Below the pieces are notes generated by a model, which worked only from the letters and a program-made list of their open reading frames with translations, made no database searches and was not told where the DNA came from. Of a DNA stretch of 64,000 bases, positions 8,024 to 15,310 are shown in pieces; positions within the stretch are counted from its first letter, which is position 1, and the number at the start of each line of letters is the position of its first letter. Location of the stretch: positions 310,001 through 374,000 of the forward strand of contig NZ_FMUH01000003.1 of the NCBI RefSeq assembly GCF_900101025.1, written 5' to 3'. The translations under genes were made by a program, and so were the position numbers. Origin of the DNA: Klenkia marina. Lineage in GTDB: Bacteria > Actinomycetota > Actinomycetes > Mycobacteriales > Geodermatophilaceae.

Positions 8024-8743
8024 TCAGGGGGTGAGCGGCCGGTCCAGGACGGCGAGCACCTCCTGCACCGGGCCGGTCACCGCCAGACGCGGGTCGTCGA
8101 GGCCCACCCGACGCCAGAGGAGCAGCAGGAGGGCCTCGGCGGGACCGTGCACGGCGCCGGCCGCGGGGCCCGCCGGTGGTCCGTCGGCCACCGGGAGCGG
8201 CGCGCCGGTCTCCACCGGGACCACCTCGACCCAGGCGGTGCCCGCGGCGAGCCGTCCCAGCCGCACCTGGCGCGGCAGGAACATGCCGAGCACCTCGTCG
8301 AGGCCGTCCAGCGCGGTGCCGGCCGCGAGCGCGGCCGGGCGGCCGAGTGCGGTCTCGACGTCCCAGCGGTGCAGAGCGGCCTCGTGCGCCTGCCGGCGCC
8401 GCCAGAACGCCGCCGTGCGGTCGGTGCGGTCGAAGGTCCAGCACGCCCGGTCGGCCGGGGTGTCGGCCAGGGCCGACCGGAGATCGGCGGCCGCGGCGGC
8501 GTACCACTCCGGGACGTCGGCGTCGGGCGGGCCCACCGGCGAGCCGCCCGGCGGCTGCGTGGAGCCCAGGGCCGCGCGTGCCCACCGGTGCACGTCGCCG
8601 GTGTGCCGGCCGAGCTCGGCCACCGACCAGCCGGGGCATCCGGGGACGGGTGCGTCGAGCGCGTCGTCGGCGCGGGCGGCCCGCAGGGCGGCCTCCAGCG
8701 CCCGGGTCTCCCGGTCGAGCACGGCGAGGGGGTCGAAGGGCAC
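8024..8743 (-). CDS. Maleylpyruvate isomerase family mycothiol-dependent-type enzyme
   Basis: A 239-residue protein with the DinB-like N-terminal domain of the maleylpyruvate-isomerase family: VPGCPGWSVAELGRHTGDVH, then AFWRRRQAHEAALHRWDVE, where the His residues would bind a divalent metal. Family enzymes use mycothiol, the low-molecular-weight thiol of actinomycetes; the substrate here is unknown. The GTG start at 8743 stands 6 bases after TACCGT (8750-8755 on the minus strand), so it is likely leaderless. It is divergent from the LexA-boxed pair starting at 8920. Confidence 0.8.
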   Translation of the reverse strand: MPFDPLAVLDRETRALEAALRAARADDALDAPVPGCPGWSVAELGRHTGDVHRWARAALGSTQPPGGSPVGPPDADVPEWYAAAAADLRSALADTPADRACWTFDRTDRTAAFWRRRQAHEAALHRWDVETALGRPAALAAGTALDGLDEVLGMFLPRQVRLGRLAAGTAWVEVVPVETGAPLPVADGPPAGPAAGAVHGPAEALLLLLWRRVGLDDPRLAVTGPVQEVLAVLDRPLTP

Positions 8744-8876
8744 GCCGGCACGGTAGGTCCGGCCCGGTCCGGACGGAAGTGTCGGTGGGGCGTGCTCTGC
8801 TGGTCGGCATGCAGGGGGAACAGGTGTTCGAGTGCCGGGTTGACGCGGCGGGCAGGGCATGGTGTTCTCGACGTGT

Positions 8877-8892
8877 TCGAACGCACGTTCGA
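8877..8892. promoter_or_regulatory. SOS box (LexA operator), actinobacterial type
   Basis: TCGAAC-GCAC-GTTCGA is a perfect dyad matching the TCGAAC-N4-GTTCGA LexA site of actinobacteria. It lies 27 bases before the DUF6504-like gene, which points to DNA-damage induction of the 8920-9692 pair. Confidence 0.85.
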
Positions 8893-8919
8893 ACGACCCA
8901 GGGGAGTGGGGATGTGGCG

Positions 8920-9186
8920 ATGAACCGGGTGCTGGTCGGTGCGGGGGGTCGCACGGTGGAGCAGGTGCTGGTCGAGCGGGCAGCGGGCGGTCCGGTGCGC
9001 TTCTGGCGCGGGCAGGGGAGGTACGAGGTGGGTCAGCTGGTCGAGCACCGTGTCGAGGTCGACCGCCAAGTCTGGCGGGTCGAGGCGGTGCGCGCCGGCC
9101 GGTCGCGCACCTCCTTCGCCGGGGTGTTCGACCTGACCTGGGAGCCGTCGGCCGACCGCTGGCTGCTCGTGCGGGTGCACGACTGA
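8920..9186 (+). CDS. DUF6504-like small protein, SOS-regulated
   Basis: An 88-residue protein starting MNRVLVGAGGRTVEQVLVER, with a central PVRFWRGQGRYEVGQL and a C-terminal DLTWEPSADRWLLVRVHD. The F-W-R-G..Y-V pattern and the size resemble DUF6504 proteins, which are often found beside the ImuB/DnaE2 mutasome in actinobacteria. I recognise the pattern but cannot prove family membership. ATG 8920 was chosen; GTG 8914 in the same frame is possible. A perfect LexA box sits 27 bases upstream, and the stop overlaps the next start (TGATG), so the two proteins are made together after DNA damage. Confidence 0.65.
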   Translation: MNRVLVGAGGRTVEQVLVERAAGGPVRFWRGQGRYEVGQLVEHRVEVDRQVWRVEAVRAGRSRTSFAGVFDLTWEPSADRWLLVRVHD

Positions 9187-9692
9187 TGGGCGCCGTCCGG
9201 GTGCTGTCGCCCAGCCAGCTCGAGCTCACCCCGCCGCTGCCGCCCGCGGCGTCGCAGCTGCTCGGCCAGGCCCACCGGGGGCTCGCCGAGGCTGCGGCCA
9301 CCCGGGACGCCGGCTGGCGCTACGCGACCGCGCACCTGGCCGCGCTGCGCGGGGCGGCCGCGGTCCTCGCCGCACGCACCCGCCCCGAGGCCGGGCGTCG
9401 GCGCCCCCGCAGCGCCTGGGTGCTCATCGGCCAGGTGGCCCCCGAGCTGGGGGAGTGGGCGGCGTTCTTCGCAGCCGGGGCGGCCAAGCGTGCGGCGGCC
9501 GAGGCCGGCCTCTCCTCGGCGGTGACCGAGCGCGAGGCCGACGACCTCGTCCGCGACGCCGGCGCGTTCCTGGCCGTCGTCGAGACCACGCTGGGTCGGC
9601 CGGTCTCCGCCGCGGCGGCGGACCCAGCGCCGCCCGTGCAGTCCGGCACCGGCCGGTCGCCGGCGCCGGTGACCCCGCTGCGCCCGGCATGA
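9186..9692 (+). CDS. SAV_6107-type HEPN domain protein
   Basis: A 168-residue all-helical protein. The region from ASQLLGQAHRGLAEAAATRD to FFAAGAAKRAAAEAG fits the SAV_6107-like HEPN domain often seen next to DUF6504 and imuB genes; the catalytic R-x4-6-H of HEPN RNases is not evident. The C-terminal 30 residues are Pro/Ala-rich and probably disordered. ATG 9186 overlaps the preceding stop by one base (TGATG), so it is coupled to the SOS-boxed gene. imuA', imuB and dnaE2 are not in the window. Confidence 0.65.
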   Translation: MGAVRVLSPSQLELTPPLPPAASQLLGQAHRGLAEAAATRDAGWRYATAHLAALRGAAAVLAARTRPEAGRRRPRSAWVLIGQVAPELGEWAAFFAAGAAKRAAAEAGLSSAVTEREADDLVRDAGAFLAVVETTLGRPVSAAAADPAPPVQSGTGRSPAPVTPLRPA

Positions 9693-9746
9693 GCAGGCCC
9701 CGGTCGTCCGGGGGCGCCCCGCCCCCGGGCCGGTGCGTCCGACGTG

Positions 9747-9821
9747 GCTGCGTTCGACCCGGCCGCGTTCGACCCGGCCGCGTTCGACGCGGCCGCGTTC
9801 GACCCGGATGCGTTCGACGCG
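9747..9821 (+). repeat. Five 15-bp repeats encoding A/D-A-F-D-P/A
   Basis: Five tandem 15-bp units, gcCGCGTTCGACccg-like, at 9747, 9762, 9777, 9792 and 9807. In the frame from GTG 9744 they read AAFDP AAFDP AAFDA AAFDP DAFDA and join the methyltransferase frame. The 60 bases after them have untypical codons (aga, ttg), so translation of this stretch is uncertain. Confidence 0.8.
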
Positions 9822-9887
9822 GGGTGGACGTTGCCGATCCGGCACAGAACCTTGCCCCCGGTCCCGTGCAGCACGCAGGGTCGTCGC

Positions 9888-10673
9888 ATGGCCACCCCGC
9901 ACGCCCACGCGCAGCCCCACGACCACGGCTCAGACCACGGCTCAGACCACGGCTCAGACCACGGCTCCGAACACCAGCACCAGCACCAGCACGCACACCA
10001 GCACGGCGCCGAGCAGCCCAACGCCTGGCAGGAGACCGACCCCGCCCTCTGGTTCACCGAGGGGTTCTGGGACGACCGCTACCGCGAACGCCCGATCTGG
10101 TCCGGTGAGGTCAACCAGCGGCTGGCCGAGACCGCGGTCGAGCTGACCCCGGGCCGGGCGCTCGACGTCGGCTGCGGCGAGGGCGGCGACGCGATCTGGT
10201 TGGCCCGCCGGGGCTGGCAGGTCACCGCCTCCGACGTGTCGGCGGTGGCCCTCGAGCGGGCGCGCGCCGCGGCCGAGGCCGCCGGGGTGGCCGCAGCCAT
10301 CACGTGGGAGCAGGCCGACGGCCGCAGCGACTGGGCACCCCCGGCCGGGGCCTTCGACCTGGTGGCCGCCTCCTTCCTGCAGTTCCCGCGGCGCGAGCTC
10401 GTCGCCTTCCACCGCAAGCTGGCCGCCGCCGTCGCGCCGGGCGGCACCCTGCTCGTCACCGCCCACCACGCCGACAGCCACGGCGGCGAGAGCACCCCGT
10501 TCACCGCCGACCTGTTCGCCACGGCCGCCGAGATGGCCGCCGGGCTCGACCTCGACGACACCTGGACGGTCAGCGCCACCGACCCCACCCGCGAGGCCGT
10601 CTTCCCGCCCGGCCCCGACGGCCAGCGCATGACGGTCCGCGACGCGGTGCTGCGGGCGGTGCGCGGGCGCTGA
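9888..10673 (+). CDS. Class I SAM-dependent methyltransferase with His-rich N-terminus
   Basis: A 261-residue protein from ATG 9888; the frame is open back to GTG 9744, which would add 48 residues including AFDP repeats. Residues 1-35 are a His/Asp-rich tract with four H-G-S-D-type repeats and HQHQHQHAHQH, a plausible Zn, Ni or Cu-binding tail. The methyltransferase fold follows: ALDVGCGEGGDAIWLARRGW (motif I), then TASDVSAVALERA and AFDLVAASFLQFP. The arrangement resembles TehB/TPMT-like enzymes that methylate tellurite or thiols, which would suit a metal-binding tail, but the substrate is unproven. CAGGG lies about 9 bases before ATG 9888. It follows the HEPN gene without a clear terminator. 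Confidence 0.8.
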   Translation: MATPHAHAQPHDHGSDHGSDHGSDHGSEHQHQHQHAHQHGAEQPNAWQETDPALWFTEGFWDDRYRERPIWSGEVNQRLAETAVELTPGRALDVGCGEGGDAIWLARRGWQVTASDVSAVALERARAAAEAAGVAAAITWEQADGRSDWAPPAGAFDLVAASFLQFPRRELVAFHRKLAAAVAPGGTLLVTAHHADSHGGESTPFTADLFATAAEMAAGLDLDDTWTVSATDPTREAVFPPGPDGQRMTVRDAVLRAVRGR

Positions 10674-10741
10674 CGGGCCGGCGCCGGCCTGCGGGGCGGT
10701 CCGGGTCGGCGGTGCACCGGTCGCCGTCTAGGGTCGCCAGG

Positions 10742-11524
10742 GTGCCGCTGTCCGAGATCCCGCCCGCCGGCCCGGCCGGTGCCGCCGAGCCACCGGTCCG
10801 CTCCGCCGCCGTGTGGGCCGCCCTCGACCCGCTGGTCGGCGACGGCCCGCTGCAGGTGCTCGACGTCGGCGGCGGCGCCGGGGTGTTCGCCGTCCCGCTG
10901 GCGCAGCTCGGGCACACCGTCACCGTCGTCGACACCTCCGCCGACGCGCTGGCCACCCTCCGCCGCCGGGCCGACCTCGCCGGGGTCGGCGACCTCGTGC
11001 GCGGGGTGCAGGGCGACGCCGACCAGCTCGGCGCCGTGCCCGCCCCGGGCGGGGGGTTCGACCTGGTCCTCGTGCACTCCGTCCTCGAGGTGGTCGACGA
11101 GCCGGCCGTGACCCTCGCCGGCATCGCCGCCGTCCTGCGCCCCGGCGGGCACCTGAGCGTCACCGTCGCCAACCGGGCCGGTGCCGTGCTCGCCCGCGCC
11201 CTGGGTGGCCACCCCGTCGAGGCCCACGCCCTGCTCGGCGACCGCGACCCGGCGCCGGCCCGTTCGCGCACCCGCCCCGGCCGCCGCCGCTTCGGCCCCG
11301 ACGAGCTGCTCGCCCTCGTCGCCGGGGCCGGCCTGACCGCCGGCGACTGGCGCGGGGTGTCGGTGGTCGCCGACCTGCTCGACACCGGCTCCGGCGCCGA
11401 CCCGGCCGCACTGCGCCGGCTCGAGCTCGACCTGGCCGGGGTCTCGCCCTACCGCGACGTGGCCGGCGGTCTGCACGTCATCGCCGTCCGCGGAGCAGCA
11501 GCCACAGGCACCGGGCAACCGTGA
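10742..11524 (+). CDS. Class I SAM-dependent methyltransferase
   Basis: A 260-residue methyltransferase: LQVLDVGGGAGVFAVPLAQL is motif I, VTVVDTSADALATL supplies the acidic ribose-binding residue, and FDLVLVHSVLEVVDEPA follows. The methyl acceptor is unknown. GTG 10742 stands 7 bases after TAGGGT (10729-10734) with no Shine-Dalgarno sequence, so a leaderless mRNA is likely. Its stop overlaps the GTG of the phosphodiesterase gene (GTGA), and a ferredoxin gene follows the same way, making a three-gene operon 10742-13028. Confidence 0.85.
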   Translation: MPLSEIPPAGPAGAAEPPVRSAAVWAALDPLVGDGPLQVLDVGGGAGVFAVPLAQLGHTVTVVDTSADALATLRRRADLAGVGDLVRGVQGDADQLGAVPAPGGGFDLVLVHSVLEVVDEPAVTLAGIAAVLRPGGHLSVTVANRAGAVLARALGGHPVEAHALLGDRDPAPARSRTRPGRRRFGPDELLALVAGAGLTAGDWRGVSVVADLLDTGSGADPAALRRLELDLAGVSPYRDVAGGLHVIAVRGAAATGTGQP

Positions 11525-12669
11525 CCCTGCCGGCCGACCTGCACCGCCCGGAGTACGGGACCCGCACCCTCGCCGACGTCCTGCCCTCGGTGGCCGCGGG
11601 GCTCGGTGCCGGCGGTGCCGACCGGCTCGGGCTGGCCGAGGTGCTGCGCGGGGCCCGCCGGGTCGCCGTCCTGCTCGTCGACGGCCTCGGCGCCGACCTG
11701 CTGCGCGCACATGCCGGCACCGCCCCCACCCTCGCCGCCCTGGCCACCCCGCTGGGTGACCTGCAGGCGCCGTGCCCGAGCACCACGCCGGTCAGCCTCA
11801 CCAGCCTGGGCACCGGCCTGCCGCCGGGCAGCCACGGCGTGCTCGGCTTCGTGACCGACGTGCCCGGCCGCGACCGCCCGGTCACCCACACCCAGTGGAC
11901 CGACGACCCCGACCCCGCCACCTGGCAGGCGCAGGGCACGGTGTTCGAGCAGCTGGCCGCCGCCGACGTCGCCAGCACCGTCGTCGGGCCCTACGCCTAC
12001 GCCACCTCCGGGCTCACCCGGGCCGCCTACCGCGGCGCCCGGTACGCCCCGGCCGTCAGCCCCGGAGACCTCGCGGCCGGTCTCACCCGGTCCCTCGCCG
12101 TCGGCGACCGCGCCCTGGTCTACGGCTACCACGCCGAGCTCGACCTCACCGGGCACGTGCGCGGCGTCGACTCCCCGAGCTGGCGCCAGCAGCTGGCCCA
12201 CGTCGACCTCGTGGTGGCCCAGGTCCTCGACGACCTGCCCGACGACGCCGCCCTGCTCGTGACCGCCGACCACGGCATGCTCGACGTCCCGGCCGGGAAC
12301 CGGCTCGACGTCGACGCCACCCCTGCGCTCGGTGCCGGCGTGCGGCTGCTGGCCGGCGAACCCCGCGCCCGCTACGTGCACGCCCACGCCGGTGCGGCCG
12401 ACGACGTCCTCGCCGCCTGGCGCGCCGAGCTGGACGACCGCGCGTGGGTGGTCGGCCGGGACGAGGCGATCGCCAGCGGCGTCTTCGGTCCCGTCGACCA
12501 CGCCCTGGCCGCCCGCATCGGCGACGTCGTCGCCCTCGCCCGGGGCACCTGGGCGCTCACCGCCACCCGACAGGAGAAGGTGCCCTCGATGCTGGCCGCC
12601 TACCACGGCTCGCTCACCGCCACCGAGCTGGCGATCCCGCTGCTGGTCGCCCGGGGGGCCGCGCTGTGA
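11521..12669 (+). CDS. Alkaline phosphatase-superfamily nucleotide pyrophosphatase/phosphodiesterase
   Basis: A 382-residue protein of the type I phosphodiesterase/nucleotide pyrophosphatase family. VAVLLVDGLGADLL gives the first metal-binding Asp; CPSTTPVSLTSLGTGLPPGS holds the nucleophile Thr or Ser; TADHGMLDVP supplies the second metal Asp-His; and YHGSLTATELAIPLL ends the fold. It would hydrolyse phosphodiester or phosphomonoester bonds with two zinc ions. No signal peptide is visible, so it is predicted cytoplasmic. It is coupled to the methyltransferase upstream and the ferredoxin-like gene downstream by 4-base overlaps. Confidence 0.85.
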   Translation: MTLPADLHRPEYGTRTLADVLPSVAAGLGAGGADRLGLAEVLRGARRVAVLLVDGLGADLLRAHAGTAPTLAALATPLGDLQAPCPSTTPVSLTSLGTGLPPGSHGVLGFVTDVPGRDRPVTHTQWTDDPDPATWQAQGTVFEQLAAADVASTVVGPYAYATSGLTRAAYRGARYAPAVSPGDLAAGLTRSLAVGDRALVYGYHAELDLTGHVRGVDSPSWRQQLAHVDLVVAQVLDDLPDDAALLVTADHGMLDVPAGNRLDVDATPALGAGVRLLAGEPRARYVHAHAGAADDVLAAWRAELDDRAWVVGRDEAIASGVFGPVDHALAARIGDVVALARGTWALTATRQEKVPSMLAAYHGSLTATELAIPLLVARGAAL

Positions 12670-13028
12670 GCGCCGGTCCGGTCCTCACCGTCTGCCGCGG
12701 CTGCTGCTGCGGGCGAGCCGAGAAGCACCCCGAGCTCGACCACCGGGCCCAGCTCGAGGCGTTCCGGCGCGGGGGCGCGAAGGTCCGCGTGGTCGACTGC
12801 CTGGACGCCTGCGAACGGTCCAACGTCGTGGTGGTCAGCCCCACCCCCGAGGGGCGGAAGGCCGGGGCGCGCCCGCAGTGGCTGGGCGGCATCCTCGACG
12901 CCGAGCGCACCGCCGACGTCCTGCAGTGGGTGGCCGACGGCGGCCCCGGGGTCGCCGACCCGCCTGACTTCCTGGACCTGCAGTTCTTCAACCCGTCGCG
13001 CCGCGTGCGCAACGAGGCCGAGCTCTAG
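12666..13028 (+). CDS. Thioredoxin-fold [2Fe-2S] ferredoxin-like protein
   Basis: A 120-residue protein with LTVCRGCCCGRAEKHPEL near the N-terminus and RVVDCLDACERSNVVVVSP in the middle. The four-plus Cys arrangement is that of thioredoxin-like [2Fe-2S] ferredoxins, so an electron-transfer role is likely. The start GTG overlaps the phosphodiesterase stop. Its TAG stop shares the palindrome CTAG (13025-13028) with the TAG of the convergent sucrase/ferredoxin-like gene, which belongs to a related thioredoxin-like ferredoxin fold. Confidence 0.8.
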   Translation: MSAGPVLTVCRGCCCGRAEKHPELDHRAQLEAFRRGGAKVRVVDCLDACERSNVVVVSPTPEGRKAGARPQWLGGILDAERTADVLQWVADGGPGVADPPDFLDLQFFNPSRRVRNEAEL

Positions 13029-14020
13029 GAGCGCACCGAGACCGGGTGCCAGGTGCGGAAGCGCCCCGGACGCAGCGCGGCGCAGGTGAGCAGGCGGGGT
13101 TCGGCGGACAGCCGGCTGTCCAGCAGCACCTCGACCTCGCCGGCGGGTCCGGCCAGGGTCACCGCCCAGTGCTCGGTGCCGTCCTCGGCGCTGCCGCGCG
13201 ACGCGACGCCGGTCACCGGCAGGTCGGCCACGCCCAGCAGGCCGGTCTCGGCCCGGGCGAACTGCTGCGCCGCCTGCGCCGGCGGGGTCAGCCCGGCCCG
13301 GCCGCGCAGGCCCTCGAGCAGCACCTCGCCGCGGCGGTGCGCGTCGACCAGCCCGCCGCCGTCCTCGGGCACCTGCCCGTAGAGGTGGCCGGTGGGCAGC
13401 ACCAGCACGTTCGCGGCGAAGCGGTCACCACCGAGGTGGCTGGTCTCCCAGACGTCGCCGACCAGCGACCGGGCCAGCGGCCGGCCCCGGACCGCGCAGC
13501 ACGCGTCGTGCCCGCCGTGGGTGCACACCAGGAAGGTCGGGGCGTCGGACTGCACGCCGACCGACCCGTCGAGCGGGACGTCGAGCAGCTCGGCGTCGAC
13601 CGTCCGCGTCGACCACCGCACCCACGCCTCGCGGACGTCGGCCACGGCCCACCGTCCGCCGGCGTCGGCCAACCGCTCACCGGGCCGGCGCACCATCTGG
13701 ATCCGCAGCCCGGCCTCGCGGGCGCGCTGGGCCAGCAGCGGCGCGACGACCGCGTCGAAGCGGGACTGCAGCAGCGCATCGCGCCCCCAGGGCCCGGGCT
13801 GCTCCACCAGGAGCCAGCGCCGGGCCGGCGGGGCGGTCGCGACGGGTGAGTCGCCGGCGGCCAGTGCCCGCACCGAGCACCGCCCCTCGTCCAACCGGCC
13901 GACCGGACGGCTGCGGGACGAGGGGGGCGGGGCGGTGTCGGGGTGCTGGCAGTACGGGTCCTCGGGCGCCGGGTCAGGCACCGTGCCCGGGGACCTGCCC
14001 GCTGGCCCGTCGATGCTCAT
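13025..14020 (-). CDS. Sucrase/ferredoxin-like family protein
   Basis: A 331-residue protein of the Suc_Fer-like family (thioredoxin-like [2Fe-2S] ferredoxin domain): RRWLLVEQPGPWGRDALLQS near residue 65, FLVCTHGGHDACCAVRGRPL in the middle with clustered Cys/His residues, and DRFAANVLVLPTGHLYGQV later. A redox role is likely; the family name comes from homology and does not imply sucrase activity. ATG 14020 was chosen (GGGG 4-8 bases upstream); ATG 14029 and GTG 13981 are alternatives. It overlaps the end of the cupin gene by 47 bases, so the two are expressed together. Confidence 0.82.
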   Translation of the reverse strand: MSIDGPAGRSPGTVPDPAPEDPYCQHPDTAPPPSSRSRPVGRLDEGRCSVRALAAGDSPVATAPPARRWLLVEQPGPWGRDALLQSRFDAVVAPLLAQRAREAGLRIQMVRRPGERLADAGGRWAVADVREAWVRWSTRTVDAELLDVPLDGSVGVQSDAPTFLVCTHGGHDACCAVRGRPLARSLVGDVWETSHLGGDRFAANVLVLPTGHLYGQVPEDGGGLVDAHRRGEVLLEGLRGRAGLTPPAQAAQQFARAETGLLGVADLPVTGVASRGSAEDGTEHWAVTLAGPAGEVEVLLDSRLSAEPRLLTCAALRPGRFRTWHPVSVRS

Positions 14021-15248
14021 CGGCCCCATGGTGCGCGGCGTCCGGGACCACCGCCACCGACTCCACCAGGAGCCGGCGGGCGAGGGACTGCTGGTCCTCG
14101 GCGGACAGCCCCGGCAGGTCGGCCACCTTCAGCTCACCGACCGACAGCAGCTCGGCCAGGGCCGGGCGCTGGGCAGCCGGGAACCGGCGGTGCTGCCGGC
14201 CCGTGATCAGTACGACCTCGGCGTCCGGGGACTCGCCCTGGGCGTCGCGCAGCTGCACGCGCAGACGGGGACGCAGCCGCAGCACGGTGTCGGCGGTGAG
14301 CGCGGCGGCCGCGGTGGACTGGGCCAGCGGCGCGACGGGCTCGGGGCGCACCTGCGCCCACGTGCGCGAGCGCAGCCGGTCGGCCACCTCGGCCGGGTCG
14401 ACCCGGTCCAGCGCGGCGTGCAGTCCGGCGAGCACCGCGGCGACGTCGTCGGCCGTGGTGCCGGGGGCCGACAGGTCGGCGCCCAGCGGGAGCGAGGCAC
14501 GCAGCGCGGGGTCGTCGGTGGCCAGCGTGCGCACGAGGTCGAGCGCGGACTCGACCGCACCCCACCGGGTCACGCTGTGCACACCGATGGTCAGGTGCGC
14601 GCTGATCTCACCGAGTGCCACGGCCGAGTGCAGGTAACCGCGCGGCAGGTAGAGCGCGTCACCGGGCCGGAGCACGGCGTCGATGACCGGTTCCTCCTGC
14701 GCCCGCGCGGCCACGGCGTCGGCGCGCTCGCCCCAGGGCTGGGTGCGCAGCGGGTCGGTGAGCACCGGCTCGTGGATGGTCCAGTGCTTCTCGCCGGCGA
14801 CCTGGAGCACGAACACGTCGTGCACGTCGTAGTGCGGGGAGAAGCCCTGCGAGGAGGGCGGGGTGACGTAGGCGTTGACCTGGGTGGGGTGGCCGAGGTC
14901 GGCGGCGAGCTGGTCGGCGAAGGCGATCAGCGGCGGCCAGAGCCGGTGCAGGCCCTGCAGCACGACGGTGGAGCCCTCGCTGAACAGCCGCAGCACCGAG
15001 TCCGAGGAGACCTGGTCGGCCACCTCGGCGCCGGCCCCGCCGGAGCCGGTGAAGCGCTTGGGGTCGACCACCTCGCCGTTGCGGGCGATGCGGAGGAAGG
15101 GGGTGCGCAGGCCGCGGACGCTCAGCAGCTCGTCGACGTCGGCCAGCGTCAGCAGGTCGGAGAAGTCACGACCCAGCTCCGCAGCGCTGGTCAGGAGGGG
15201 GCGGCGCGACCAGTGCTGCTCGGCGAAGACCTGCGGGTCGACGCCCAC
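13974..15248 (-). CDS. JmjC/cupin domain Fe(II) oxygenase, RoxA/NO66-like
   Basis: A 424-residue protein (from GTG 15248) with a cupin/JmjC core. PHYDVHDVFVLQVAGEKHW gives the His139-x-Asp141 iron ligands and YLPRGYLHSAVAL the distal His207, the complete facial triad of 2-oxoglutarate-dependent hydroxylases. Relatives hydroxylate Arg or His in ribosomal proteins. The start is uncertain: similarity to the family seems to begin a few residues before GTG 15248 (PALRRCV), but no ATG/GTG/TTG exists between there and the preceding stop; a CTG at 15314 overlapping that stop is a speculative alternative. It lies just after a three-repeat acidic peptide gene and a perfect hairpin, and overlaps the sucrase/ferredoxin-like gene. 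Confidence 0.82.
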   Translation of the reverse strand: MGVDPQVFAEQHWSRRPLLTSAAELGRDFSDLLTLADVDELLSVRGLRTPFLRIARNGEVVDPKRFTGSGGAGAEVADQVSSDSVLRLFSEGSTVVLQGLHRLWPPLIAFADQLAADLGHPTQVNAYVTPPSSQGFSPHYDVHDVFVLQVAGEKHWTIHEPVLTDPLRTQPWGERADAVAARAQEEPVIDAVLRPGDALYLPRGYLHSAVALGEISAHLTIGVHSVTRWGAVESALDLVRTLATDDPALRASLPLGADLSAPGTTADDVAAVLAGLHAALDRVDPAEVADRLRSRTWAQVRPEPVAPLAQSTAAAALTADTVLRLRPRLRVQLRDAQGESPDAEVVLITGRQHRRFPAAQRPALAELLSVGELKVADLPGLSAEDQQSLARRLLVESVAVVPDAAHHGADEHRRASGQVPGHGA

Positions 15249-15255
15249 GCAGCGC

Positions 15256-15295
15256 CGCAGGGCCGGGCGGAGAGTGCTCTCCGCCCGGCCCTGCG
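15256..15295 (-). terminator. Perfect GC hairpin between repeat peptide and cupin genes
   Basis: A 19-bp perfect inverted repeat (15256-15274 with 15277-15295) around two bases, starting 15 bases after the stop of the repeat peptide gene on the minus strand. No T-run follows. It may be an intrinsic terminator or attenuator lowering expression of the cupin gene relative to the peptide gene. Confidence 0.7.
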
Positions 15296-15310
15296 AGGTC
15301 GGGTTCGCGC

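Noticed and set aside
9744-9887. 48-residue N-terminal extension of the His-rich methyltransferase
   Set aside because: Not annotated as coding because the last about 60 bases have atypical codons; kept as a possibility in the findings.
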